Below are positions 1 to 9,043 of a DNA stretch of 33,722 nucleotides, piece after piece (position 1 is the first letter of the stretch; every line of letters begins with the position of its first letter). The stretch comes from Ectocarpus siliculosus (lineage: Eukaryota > Sar > Phaeophyceae > Ectocarpales > Ectocarpaceae). The DNA is taken from the NCBI GenBank assembly GCA_000310025.1, contig FN648069.1:670561-704282 (forward strand), given 5' to 3'. A model generated the notes under the pieces. That model saw only the letters and a list, made by a program, of their open reading frames with translations. It had not been told where the DNA came from and searched no databases. Made by a program: the position numbers and the translations under genes.

Positions 1-66
1 TGGGGGTACTCTTATGTTTTGCATGCCTTAGCGGTTAGACCATTGACCACGCGTCCTCGAGAGGGG
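1..66 (-). mobile_element. 3' end of a 5'-truncated LINE, copy 1
   Basis: Bases 1-65 are nearly identical to the plus-strand segment 26081-26145, which is the 3' end of a LINE open reading frame. On the minus strand it reads the same C-terminal codons (VVNGLTAKA), the stop codon, GAGTAC and then a C run cut by the window edge. Similarity fades after about base 66, so this is a very short 5'-truncated insertion. It would lie in an intron of the SMCHD1-like gene. Confidence 0.7.
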
Positions 67-338
67 GCGCAAAGGAACCGACGTTCTCAGAGGGTCCAAG
101 ATAGGGGCGGGGGGCAAGGGAAACTACGCTCTCAAACGGTCCAGGAGGGGAGGGGGGCTGGACATATCTCAAGGTGAAAGTGTACGTACATTATTTAGAG
201 GTAGGCGGAGCCTTACCCATGATGGTTGGGGTTTCTTTCGCGGAATTGAAACACATGTCAGTCACCGCCCATGCAAACATGGCGATAGCATCTGGATTGT
301 CTTCATTACCGCCATCACCAAGATCGACAGCATCTCAC
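67..338. other. Non-coding stretch, presumed intron of the SMCHD1-like gene
   Basis: This lies immediately downstream, in transcript sense, of the donor at 338 (GTGAGATG). G-rich segments occur at 60-160. I see no exon that continues the ATPase here, so the next exon is presumably outside the window. Confidence 0.5.
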
Positions 339-3300
339 CTCCATGTGCTGATCCCGCAATGTGAGCACGATGTAGGTGAAGTGGCTTTTCCCGACCTCTT
401 CCGCCCGTAACCGTCCCAGCAGCTCGTGCGCCGGCCCGTTCCGTTCGGCCTCCGGGCCCTTCGCGGAATAGATTGACGGTTACAAAATCAACACAAGCCC
501 ATTCATCAGTGTATTGCAGTCTTAAACAGCATCATAGCGACGGCTACAAAAATGTACTGGTATAAACATCACCCATATTAACTAACGGTTACCCAATAAC
601 AGAAGCAAATTCTCAGCGCACCGTCTCATTTTTTTTCTTTTTTCACTTCAAATCAGCACTCACAGCACTATTGCCGTTTACTCCAACCCGTGGTCACACA
701 GAAGAGCCCCTCTCTACCCTCCCCTCCTGCGGTACTTTGCCTTCGATTATTAATGCGAGAAGAGTTCAGCACCCTCTTTCCTCTGTGTACACACGAACTA
801 GCGCTATCCACTAGGCCAGGAGCGGAAGCGAGAGAAAAACTCACTTTGCAAGAAAAGCTCGCTTACGCCGGGACGGGATTCGAACCCCTGACCTGACCTC
901 TAAAAGGTTTCGAGGGTACCAACTAGACCACCGGGGCGACCGGCATTAACGCATACGCAAGCAACAGAAGCCATGTAGGAAGGACCGATTGGCCATATCG
1001 GTCATCACATTCCTCGCGGTCCAAGGCACGCAAAGCGCCAGTACGCCACACACACCCTCTCTCACCTCCTCCCTGCTCTTTCCGGGGTTCCTCTGCTTGA
1101 TCTTGTCGCGGAACATGGCGGAATTGGTTTCCGCTCGACGCTCGAACTCCGCTTCGTTCATCACGAACTCGCACACGTCTGGCAGGCGGGCCGTCTTGGT
1201 CACCACCTGAAGATAACGTAAGGTAGATTGATAGAACGGAACAAGGATCATAACCACGATCAACGATAAAAGAAACGCGCCGAAAATTGAAGGCAGTGTC
1301 ACCTGTTGATGTGTACCCATGAGCATATTATTTTTGGTTTCCTTTTTGTTGTTGTAACAGGATCGTCAAGCAGGCGGGCCGTCCTCGTCATCACCTGAAG
1401 ATAGACAACATTGGTAGATAGATAAAAGCACGGCAAAACGATTACATCGCGACCCACGATATGTATTCGCTAAAGAGCAGGGGGGCAAGTAGCTGACGTG
1501 TTGTTACCCTGGTATTTGTTTGGTTGGCACCCCGTTTATTCTGGACGTCGGTCTCTAGTCACGTTTCGGTATAACTAAATTCGTTACGTTTCGGTACAAA
1601 TAGTCACATTAACTTCTGGACGTACCAGCCGGGGTCAAACAGGAGGAAAGGCCAACAGGATTTTATCTTCGCATTCTTTTTGCAGTGCTTGCCTTAAACT
1701 TATCGAAATTGATCCACGGAACGATGTAGCAACTGCCGGGTACAAATCATATTCAAATAACAAACAAACAAAACCCAACAGGGTAATCAAACAAGGCTAT
1801 CGTTGGACAGCTCAGTAATTCACCGAACTGACCTAAAACACATTTTAACTCGGTCAATCACGCACATCAACGCGGCTACCTCGAGTGTTCGGACGGTATG
1901 GTTTTTACTGGATTTTACCGTATTCTTTTCTCATGCCTTACCGTCAAACACGATCCGATGTAGAACCCTGCTTGGAGAGCCCCCACTCCAAACTTCGAGA
2001 TGAACCCAGAGCTATTGGGATTCCAGAGGCAATGTAGAGCAGGGGGGGGGGGGTCGTGGTTGCTTTCGGGCGATCAATGGCTGGATTGTTTGATCCTCAG
2101 CTACAAGTAGCTCTTCGGTGAGAAACAGCAGCAGCGATGACGACGACAGCACGACACCCGAGCCGTTCCAAAATCTGAAAAAAAGTCTTATCCAACCGAG
2201 GGCAACAAACAGAAAGAGACAGCACCCGACGCCGAGGTACAAGTTAACGCGGGCCCCGCAGGTGTGTTTGTATCTGGTCCAGGAACAAGTCGTTACCCAT
2301 CCAACCTTGTGAATCTACACGTCCGACCCTGCACCGCTTCTGCTTAAGAGCACAGCATTGCCTTCCCTCACGTGTACACGCCAACGAATGTCTTCCACAG
2401 CAGTTACAGCAGTGGGTAAGAAATGTCGAAAGCTCATCTCGCCGGGACTTTTCTACACCCAGGCAAGCAGCATGAACGCCTGGCGCACCGATCTGCTTCT
2501 AAGCCGAGCTTCCTTACAGCGTGTTCTACAGGCATTCTTCTCACAGCACACACAAAAAACAGACCCAACACTCAACATTATCCACGGGAAAAACAGTCCA
2601 GGATAAAAGTAGCGATGATGTCATAGTCTTAAAACTGCCCCAACAGGTCAAAAGCTGCTGGAAAACAGACAGGAGCTCCCCGAGCAGTCTCCACTGCCAA
2701 CGACCTTAAAACACAAGACGTATTTACTGTTCTCATTAACTTTTCGTTCCTTCTACTTTTCCTCGAACAATCCGTCTATTATTTATTGCGAATCATGACC
2801 ATTGACCGTTTCAACCTGAGGGGGCACCGCAGCCACGGCCAAAAAAAAATAGAAGGAAACTCCGTTAAATCAGCATCAGCAGCAGCGGGTCCCAATGCGT
2901 GGCTCGCACTACTACTCCGGGTACAAAAAACGACAACCCACCAAATGCTGCCCTTCATCTTGCCGGGGGTCCCGCCGTGCGGTCTCGGCGCCGCCGGACC
3001 CTTCCCCTTCCCGTTCGCGGTCTGCGCGCCCCCCGCGCTCCCGCTTGCGCTGCCGCCCTGAGACACGCTTGGCTGGGATTCCACGAAGGCCGGGGTGGAT
3101 GACCCAAGAGGGCCGGACACGCCGCGGTTCTCCTGTCCATGGAAATGAGTGAGGGCAGGGGACACGGTTTTTTAGAAAACCTGCACACAATCACGCAGAG
3201 AGACTGCCCGTTCGAGATACATATTTCGTGCCAGGATAATCGAAGGAATGTGTTGCAGTCTTTACAGTGCAGTGAGTGTTGAGGAATCCCTGGTGAATAC

Positions 3301-5836
3301 ATACTGGATGCATAATGAGCCTGTTTAAGCCAAAACACTGAAGCCGTTTAAGCCTAAAACATGGAAGATGTTAAGCCTCTGTTTAAGCCTAACACATTCG
3401 AGCTATTGAAGCCTAAAACATTCAAGCCGTTTAAACGTAGACTTTGAAAGAAGAAGGATGCAGACGGGTCTTCATGGTAGGTTGGGTTGAGTTTTGGCTG
3501 AAAATTGTCCTTTTCTCTCTGGTACGGCAAGGTGCAAGTCCGTGATTGGTTGGTTAACTTCTTCCTCATCCTCATCGGTGATTGGTCGCGGTTTCTCCCT
3601 CAGCCACAGCCCACGTGGGTTGATTTTACCAGCCATGCTTAATTCGCAGAGGTAGGTCTACAGGAGTAGCACAACGTTGCAGGCGCCGCGGACGCCTGCA
3701 ACGAGCCTGTGGTAAACGCATGGCAAAAAGAGATCGGCCGACCACGTTTTGAATGGCATCTCTAGGCCAGTACTACTCTGTTGTTCGGGTTGTCATCGTC
3801 AGCAGCACCATCATCAGCACCATCAGCCATGGGGCACCACTATCACCACCACCGCCACCACCGACCAGCACCATGACTCCTCAACACAATCATCAATATC
3901 GCCACCCCCGCCATGGTCGAACCTGCGTGAGGAAGTAGGTCGCGAAGTCCTTCAGCCCGGCTGCGTTCATCCCTCTGCCATTGTCCTTCACCACGAGGAA
4001 ACTACCCCCCCTACCCCCCAGCTCGACCTCAATCTCCACCGTGCGGGGCCCCGGATTGTCGGTGGTTGCCTGATGTCATAGTGTAGTGCACCAACGAACA
4101 CATGGGGGGAAGAATATATCACACGTTGAACATACGCAAGACAGTCGAAAAGCTTTAGGACAGAAATGGGGGGGGGCGGGGGGTGTACTCATAGTCGTGC
4201 ATGCCGTAGTCGTTACACCATTGACCTCGCATCCCTATAAAGCCGGGACGGAGCACGCCGGGTTCTCACCGGACCAGGCTCTCACATCACCAAGCGCGAA
4301 GCACCGTGAGGTATTATAGGGGAGGGAGGGGGAGGAAAAAATACAGCAGAAGTCGTCCCTGTGTACGGCCGCATACATCTAGTGCCAAGGCTGGCCTTTT
4401 ATACTGGGCACCCGGAACAATTCAGACAAAGACACCGGAGACAACCCACCCCCCCAAACAAAACAGCTCCATTCGCTCCCATCAACCAATCCTCCTCCAA
4501 CAAACCGGCCTCCTCGCCCCGACCCCTCTCACCCACCAGCTCCATTCGCTTCGATCAACCGATCCCCCGCCAAGAAACCGGTCTCCTTAACCCCGACTCC
4601 TCTCACCCACCAGCTCCATTCGCTTCGATCAACCAACCCCCCGCCAAGAAACCGGCCTCCTTAACCCCGCCCCCCTCTCACCCACCAGCTCTATTCCCTT
4701 CGATCAACCAATCCCCCGCCAAGAAACCGGCCTCCTTAACCCCAACTCCTCTCACTCACCAGCTCCATTCGCTTCGATCAACCAATCCCCCGCCAAGAAA
4801 CCGGCCTCCTTCACCCCGCCCCCCTCTCACCTGGATGGAGTTGTCGACAAGCTCCGCGACGGCGTGCGGGATCTTGCTGAAGTGGGCGTCTCCGGTCTTG
4901 GTGATGGTGTTGAAGTGCGGCTGGTACGACACCTCCAGCTCGACATCACCCTCCAGACTGCGGGGCCACAACAAAGAAAGCGGGAACAGCAATCGACGAG
5001 ACCGCAGCAGCGGTAGCATTTACCCGTCCGGTACGTGACGTTACAAGGTCGTCTACCCCTGATCATGCGTGTGGTGCACGGCGATAGTAAACAGTACCAC
5101 AGCAGCAGCGGTAGAATATGAGTAACGGGTAGGTGTGTTGACGCTGCAGCTCGTCACCCCCAATCGTGAGTGTGGTGCAGGCAAACGCCTCCTCTATGGC
5201 TTTTCATGGGGCCGACACACACACGCACAAGAGCGTTCGTTTAAGCTTGGGGCTTGAGGTGCAAGGACGCGCCTCCCTAAGCCTTCTTCCGCTCGGTCGT
5301 TTATACACGCCTCTGGTGCGACGTTCTGGACTCGACGATGACACCAGACGTGCCTTACGATACCGACGTACGACAGCACTTCTTGAGATACCAAAGCAAT
5401 CTTAGCATACCAAGGCTGTCTCACGATGCTAAAGTTAAATTCACGATACATGCCAAAGTTGTCACGCGACACCAACTCTGGCATAGAGCAGCAAAGGTGA
5501 CCCACGACAACACTTGTTTTCGCAGGTGATGGATGCGTCCCTAAGCACGCTTCCGCTCGTAGGTCTACACCAGCTGTGTCATGTTCTGGGCTTTGGAGGA
5601 CGAAACAAAACCTCTGCCCTCTAGGGCAAAACACCAAGGGGTACAAAAAGCCTTGCACAAAAAATGAAACTTCAAGTCGCACGGTGGTCACAGAACACTC
5701 ACGGTGCGGAGATGTTGTCGAGCACCAAAAACAAGCGGTTGGCCTTGGGGTTGCGCCGCCAGTAGTCGCCGGCCCGCATGGACGAGTAGACCGCTTCGTC
5801 GATGACGGTTTCACGGTCGAAGTCTGTCACCACGAA
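339..5836 (-). CDS. SMCHD1-like: SMCHD1-like GHKL ATPase, partial (seven internal exons)
   Basis: Exons in transcript order are 5836-5703, 4957-4831, 4069-3923, 3132-2938, 1992-1942, 1206-1066 and 458-339, with GT..AG introns and matching phases, about 305 residues. Exon 5836-5703 resembles the region before the ATPase of SMCHD1 (FVVTDFDRE...RLFLVLDNISA). Exon 4957-4831 has QPHFNTITKTG and the N-box AELVDNSIQ. Exon 4069-3923 has the second ATP-binding box VVKDNGRGMN. Exon 3132-2938 is a Ser/Gly-rich linker ending GSIWW. Exon 1992-1942 has FGVGALQAGFYIG. The last two exons match the following region (TKTARLPDVCEFVM; ELLGRLRAEEVGKSHFTYIV). SMCHD1 in animals is a chromatin-silencing ATPase, and plant relatives act in DNA repair or silencing, so a nuclear chromatin role is inferred. 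The box that reads FGVGGK in human SMCHD1 has Leu in place of Lys. The start codon and upstream exons were not found, and the gene continues past base 1. A related MORC-type ATPase is a less likely alternative. Confidence 0.8.
868..945 (-). mobile_element. tRNA-like RNA polymerase III element (possible SINE head)
   Basis: On the minus strand there is a perfect A-box (TGGTCTAGTTG) followed 33 bases later by a perfect B-box (GGTTCGAATCC), which is the spacing of a type I tRNA. The acceptor stem has about two mismatches and the anticodon arm does not fold with a normal seven-base loop, so this is a tRNA-derived element or tRNA pseudogene rather than a clear functional tRNA. A second A-box-like sequence (TGGCCTAGTGG) follows on the same strand near 805-817. 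It lies in the intron between the last two ATPase exons and in the same orientation as the gene. Confidence 0.45.
1173..1405 (-). repeat. Duplicated 3' splice site and exon start (offset 188 bp)
   Basis: The first bases of the exon 1206-1066, together with its acceptor (TATCTTCAG then GTGGTGACC), are repeated 188 bases upstream in the transcript around 1361-1405 (TATCTTCAG then GTGATGACG). The duplicate reads VMTRTARLLDD before leaving the match and reaches no GT donor resembling that of the true exon, so it looks like a decayed partial copy that keeps a plausible acceptor. Confidence 0.7.
1942..1992 (-). CDS. SMCHD1-like: 51-base micro-exon carrying the FGVG box of the SMCHD1-like ATPase
   Basis: This exon encodes exactly 17 codons, FGVGALQAGFYIGSCLT, between an AG acceptor (CTCGAAG before it) and a GTAAGG donor. 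Both ends are phase 0, matching the neighbouring exons. In human SMCHD1 the equivalent segment reads FGVGGKQAVFFVG, placed between the same flanking segments, so the identification rests on order as well as similarity. The box belongs to the nucleotide-binding site of GHKL ATPases. Its fifth and sixth residues are Ala-Leu here instead of Gly-Lys. Confidence 0.78.
2938..3132 (-). CDS. SMCHD1-like: Low-complexity linker exon of the SMCHD1-like ATPase
   Basis: This exon has 65 codons, phase 0 at both ends. It starts ENRGVSGPLG after a CAG acceptor and ends GKMKGSIWW before a GTTGTC donor. Its middle is rich in Ser, Gly, Ala and Lys and probably disordered. In human SMCHD1 the shorter equivalent stretch sits between the DNGRGM and FGVGGK boxes, so this is a lineage-specific lengthening of that loop. 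An alternative donor (GTGGGT) lies four bases upstream but would break the frame into the micro-exon. Confidence 0.72.
3318..3437. repeat. Degenerate AT-rich tandem repeat (TTTAAGCCTAAAACA core)
   Basis: The core TTTAAGCCTAAAACA or close variants recurs five to six times at roughly 20-28-base spacing. It lies in the intron between the DNGRGM exon and the linker exon of the SMCHD1-like gene. No coding potential is visible. Confidence 0.6.
4170..4290 (-). mobile_element. 3' end of a 5'-truncated LINE, copy 2
   Basis: The plus strand TGTACTCATAGTCGTGCATG and the sequence to about 4290 are a diverged match to 26081-26200, including GGACGGAGCA and the ACCGGACCAGG region. On the minus strand the element ends in TGAGTACA followed by a long C-rich tail, seen as the G run at 4169-4188. 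It lies in an intron of the SMCHD1-like gene in the same orientation as copies 1 and 3. Confidence 0.6.
4445..4835. repeat. 74-bp minisatellite, five copies, adjoining a splice donor
   Basis: A unit of about 74 bp recurs with starts near 4478, 4551, 4625, 4700 and 4774, judged by TCGATCAACC or its variant. On the minus strand it begins directly at the donor of exon 4957-4831. Most units carry GGAGCTG followed by GTGAGT or GTGGGT, a good 5' splice-site sequence, so several decoy donors lie downstream of the real one. Confidence 0.85.
4985..5180. repeat. Degenerate tandem duplication of about 105 bp
   Basis: Segment 4985-5080 (AGCAGCGGTAG...TGCGTGTGGTGCA) is repeated in diverged form at 5090-5180 (AGCAGCGGTAG...TGAGTGTGGTGCA). 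It is intronic, upstream of the N-box exon of the SMCHD1-like gene. Confidence 0.5.
5255..5595. repeat. Dispersed duplicate of about 65 bp within an intron
   Basis: CTCCCTAAGCCTTCTTCCGC near 5271 and the following sequence recur near 5538 as GTCCCTAAGCACGCTTCCGC, each followed within about 45 bases by a GTTCTGG motif. The intervening sequence is intron between ATPase exons 5836-5703 and 4957-4831. I see no exon in it. Confidence 0.45.
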
Positions 5837-6377
5837 CTGCACATAAAAGAATGCACGGCGGTAGAGTAGCAGCCATGTCATCAGAAAAAATAATAAGAGG
5901 AGGTGGGGGTTTCGAAGGTATTGACTCCTTGTTGTTTAGTTCTGAGCATCAAACAAGCCACGGCAGTAAAACATAGCAGCCATCTCGATACGAAACATCT
6001 TGCCATCACGCCCATGATGGCACTGCTGTGCTCTCACGGGCCCACTCCAGAGGAATCCCACGCAGTCTAAATGTAATTGTAATTGCAATTGCAACTGTTT
6101 CACAACAAGGGCGAGGGCGCCAGCGACGATACTTCAGCACGACAAAACGTTCAGGGCAACATCTTCCTCTCTTGGAATAAGAAGCAAGAGAGCCGCCCCC
6201 CGTTTTGAATTGAAAATGAAAATGCCCTGGCAGCCACTGCTGTAGGCTACGCATGTACAATGTATAAGTGGTGTGTCCTCCCGAAATTTCTCCCCGCAGC
6301 GGGGTTTCGCGGTGTCATTAATTTTAGCCCCAACATCGATGAAACCCTTAGACCGAGCGCGTCCTGTCTTGGAAGTT

Positions 6378-6555
6378 AGCCGTCCTGACGGCCTTACATG
6401 TATAGTCATATCCTGGATACGTGTATTGTCCGGAGGAGTCAGTCGTCCGGAGGGCTTACTTGCACAGCAGTTTTTTACGCTGGAAATTTAATATACGTCA
6501 GTACGAAGTCGTCTGGACGGTCCTTACATGGGTTGTCTTGCGCTGGAAATCTGTT
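6378..6555. repeat. About 65-bp degenerate tandem repeat, three copies
   Basis: AGCCGTCCTGACGGCCTTAC at 6378, AGTCGTCCGGAGGGCTTAC at 6441 and AGTCGTCTGGACGGTCCTTAC at 6507 begin three units. The accompanying GCTGGAAAT near 6479 and 6542 keeps the same 63-base spacing. No gene is associated. Confidence 0.6.
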
Positions 6556-6621
6556 ATATATAAGCACTGCTTACATAGTACATTAGTCATTCGTTCGGAA
6601 CATTTGGGATGACAAGACTAT

Positions 6622-6650
6622 GAGAGAGAGAGAGAGAGGGAGAGAGAGGG
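6622..6650. repeat. GA microsatellite
   Basis: An alternating GA run with two GG interruptions. Confidence 0.95.
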
Positions 6651-6725
6651 TAGCGACGAGCACCAGTACGGCACCTACATGTAATAGGGAAACATCGAGG
6701 TAACAATCTAGGACGTGACGAAAAC

Positions 6726-6754
6726 TTAGGGTTAGGGTTAGCGTTGGGGTTAGG
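6726..6754. repeat. Interstitial telomere-like repeat, TTAGGG orientation
   Basis: TTAGGG units followed by two variant units (TTAGCG, TTGGGG). It is short and degenerate. It could be a relic of double-strand-break repair or chance; it does not mark a chromosome end because unrelated sequence continues on both sides. Confidence 0.6.
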
Positions 6755-7435
6755 CGACCCAACTTTACCTCGGCGGAACCAACCGAATACTCTTATCTAC
6801 ACACTACTGTGTAACGAAGTACACGATACGACTTGTAGGGTGTAATTATGTGCCATCAATCGCCGCATCTGTCTTTGGTTGATTCTATATATACGTACCA
6901 AGGGTCCACCTACACACGGCCATGGGCACGATTGCAGCTGCTGTGTATCCAGGTGTACCGCCGTGGTTGAGTAAGATATCACACACACACACACCTAATG
7001 GGCCGATTGTCGAATTTCGACTACTCTGCAGCAAGCGTCTTGCCGAGAGCTTTCGCTTTCCGAAAATGAATCGTTGGAATTTTCTTCGGCGTGATCGAGC
7101 GTCAAACATCGGTCTACGGGGCGTGGTGTTTTGGGGCAACATCAGGATATCAATTTGCCGCGCCTTGTTGGTGCCAGAGAGGGTCAACTCCACCGAAACA
7201 ACCGCCTACCTGCTGTCGTACTGTACCAATAGGGAGAAAAACATCGTGGCTCGTCAAAAGTACATGCGTTTTTCAAGGTACCCCCGATAAAACGCGCTGC
7301 TCTTCTGTGCCTCGGAATAATCCAGTGGGGATAGGACGGGGGTTCGACCCCTTGAAGGCCACATTTCGAATTCCCAGCAGGAATGTAGGTTGAACTGCTG
7401 GGTGGCTACTTGTACGTACCTCGTTCGACCCGCGT

Positions 7436-7810
7436 TCAAAAATTAAACCGACACATGATGCGGTGGCAGTGGGCAGCGGGTGGGAACACTGCTGTTGGTT
7501 TCTCGGTTTCCAATAAGTCGCGGAAACTGGGTGGCATTTCTAGCCGTGTTGTAAGGGGGCCGCCTCTTAGACTTATGGCGTCCAAGCTCCCGCCGCTGTC
7601 TTTCCACGCTTTATGCGACAAAGGAACCAACCTCCAACAGCACAGCAGGTGAGACTTTTCAAAAAATGCAGACTTGCTAAGAGGAGCCTTCTTGTGTGGG
7701 TGGAGATCGAGAAAAAGGCTCCAGAAAAAAAGGGGTGTCTTTGCAGCGCAGGCTCCTTTCGGACTCAACGACCACATATTCGACGCACTAGTAGGAGGGA
7801 AAGTAGGCAA
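7436..7810 (-). CDS. Unrecognised ORF, 124 codons, doubtful
   Basis: An uninterrupted minus-strand frame whose start would be at 7810. It contains WSLSPKGACAAKTPLFFW near the N-terminus and ends RIMCRFNF before a stop. The composition is protein-like, but I recognise no domain, and the plus strand over 7674-7856 is open too. It could be an exon of an unresolved gene, a decayed transposon ORF or chance in GC-rich DNA. Confidence 0.2.
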   Translation of the reverse strand: MPTFPPTSASNMWSLSPKGACAAKTPLFFWSLFLDLHPHKKAPLSKSAFFEKSHLLCCWRLVPLSHKAWKDSGGSLDAISLRGGPLTTRLEMPPSFRDLLETEKPTAVFPPAAHCHRIMCRFNF

Positions 7811-8185
7811 TCGCCAGGTGGGTCAGGGGAACCCCTCTCATCAGAGCCGGGGATGAAAAGTACAGAGGGCGCGTTCCGAACGGCAGCAGCACCGGCTGCG
7901 GCTGCTACTGCCGGATGCCGCAACGAGAACTCTTTTTGAAAATTGAGTCCCGGTGGGAGCCAGGCGCGCGTGTCCTCTTTTTCCCACTCAGAAGAAACGA
8001 CCAACGCGATCCCGCCCTTGGCGTTAAAACACGCAGGCCTTCGAGCCCTGCAGCATGAAACGCTGTTGGAATCCCTGGATAGGCCTCATGGATACGTGCA
8101 CACCTGTCCGCTGCTGCTGAACCTCTCTCTCTCTCTACTCACCGCTTCGGAGTCAACCTCCAACTTGCTTTTGACATGCTTTTCG

Positions 8186-8755
8186 AACAGGGAAAACGTC
8201 GCAAACGACGATAGCTGAAACTCAGCCTTTGAGCCCCTCCGCTGGAGGGTAATCCTCTCGCCCATGCTGCTTCTTGCCTCGCCACTGCAAGCTGTCTCTC
8301 TCTCCGAACCGCAAAGATCAACCCTGGTCTAGTACTCCACAGATGGTAGATGGTGGTAGATCTCATGAACCTCCCCTCCCCCCCCCCCAAAGTACAAATT
8401 ATTGAAAATATGCATACGCTCTCACATGCCGACTTGTAAACATTCCACGACTCCCCCGAGAACATGTTTTCGGTCCCATGATGTTTTCACCGTCCGTTTT
8501 CAGACCTTGCAGCTTGGCTTGGCCAGAACTTTACATGTTTCCAAGATTCTGTTTGCGAGGCCCTTTGGACACGCAGGATCCAGGTTCTTCGCCTTGCCGC
8601 AACCATCTGCGACAGAGTTGGGATACAAGATGGGCGAGAAGATCAGCCTCCAGCGGCGAGCAGAGTTGGGACACAAGATGGGCGAGAAGATCAGCCTCCA
8701 GCGGCGGGGCTCAAAGGCTGAGATCCAGCTGTCGTCCTTTGCGACTTTTCCCATA
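8186..8755. repeat. Imperfect inverted repeat (arms about 80-110 bp, 8186-8270 and 8625-8755)
   Basis: The plus strand at 8190-8265 (GCAAACGACGATAGCTGAAA, then CTCAGCCTTTGAGCCCC) matches the reverse complement of 8625-8755 (GCAAAGGACGACAGCTGGAT, then CTCAGCCTTTGAGCCCC). Both arms read a similar peptide (SAFEPLRWRV and SAFEPRRWRL), one on each strand, so each may be a copy of the same dispersed element. About 360 bases separate the arms. Confidence 0.7.
8613..8708. repeat. 48-bp tandem duplication, two copies
   Basis: AGAGTTGGGATACAAGATGG starts at 8614 and AGAGTTGGGACACAAGATGG at 8662, each followed by GCGAGAAGATCAGCCTCCAG. The unit is a multiple of three and lies in the right arm of the inverted repeat. 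Confidence 0.9.
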
Positions 8756-8929
8756 TTTTCGTATTTTTTTTTGCTTTTTCAGCTTGCACGCTTGGTTTTT
8801 CATTACATGTAGTGCAGTTGTTTTCAAATTTACCAGAGAAAATGGGACAAAGCGCTACTACTTTGGGCCAGGAAAAAAAAATAAAAAACGAAAAGAAAAA
8901 TCAAATGCTCAAATGGAATATACAGATAG

Positions 8930-9000
8930 TTCTTTGCCGGGGCTCGAACCCGCGACCTACGAAATAGACGTCCAGTCAGAGATAGATGTAGTCTGTTCAA
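8930..9000 (-). mobile_element. B-box-bearing tRNA-like remnant
   Basis: On the minus strand, GGTCGCGGGTTCGAGCCCCGGC has a strong T-arm and B-box sequence. Upstream of it I find no clean A-box and no cloverleaf, so this is at most a tRNA-derived remnant. It shares minus-strand orientation with the elements at 868 and 10447. Confidence 0.25.
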
Positions 9001-9043
9001 TGAAATGTCCCTTATTTATGGGCCAGAGTGATACGCGATAGTC

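Noticed and set aside
868-945. A functional tRNA gene
   Set aside because: The A- and B-boxes are perfect, but the acceptor stem is mismatched and no normal anticodon loop can be drawn.
2012-2242. Minus-strand frame with YLGVGCC as the possible missing FGVG box
   Set aside because: Its phase and the stop created on splicing do not fit. The micro-exon at 1992-1942 matches in sequence, phase and order.
5194-5814. 206-codon minus-strand frame across an ATPase exon
   Set aside because: It reads the exon 5836-5703 in a different frame from the conserved one and runs through the donor into intron.
7320-7360. B-box-like GGGGGTTCGACCCC on the plus strand
   Set aside because: There is no A-box at suitable spacing and no foldable tRNA; probably chance.
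7755-7818. Plus-strand exon reading PFGLNDHIFDALVGGKVGNR between AG and GT
   Set aside because: It looks exon-like, but I found no neighbouring exon in phase and no recognisable family, and the opposite strand is equally open.
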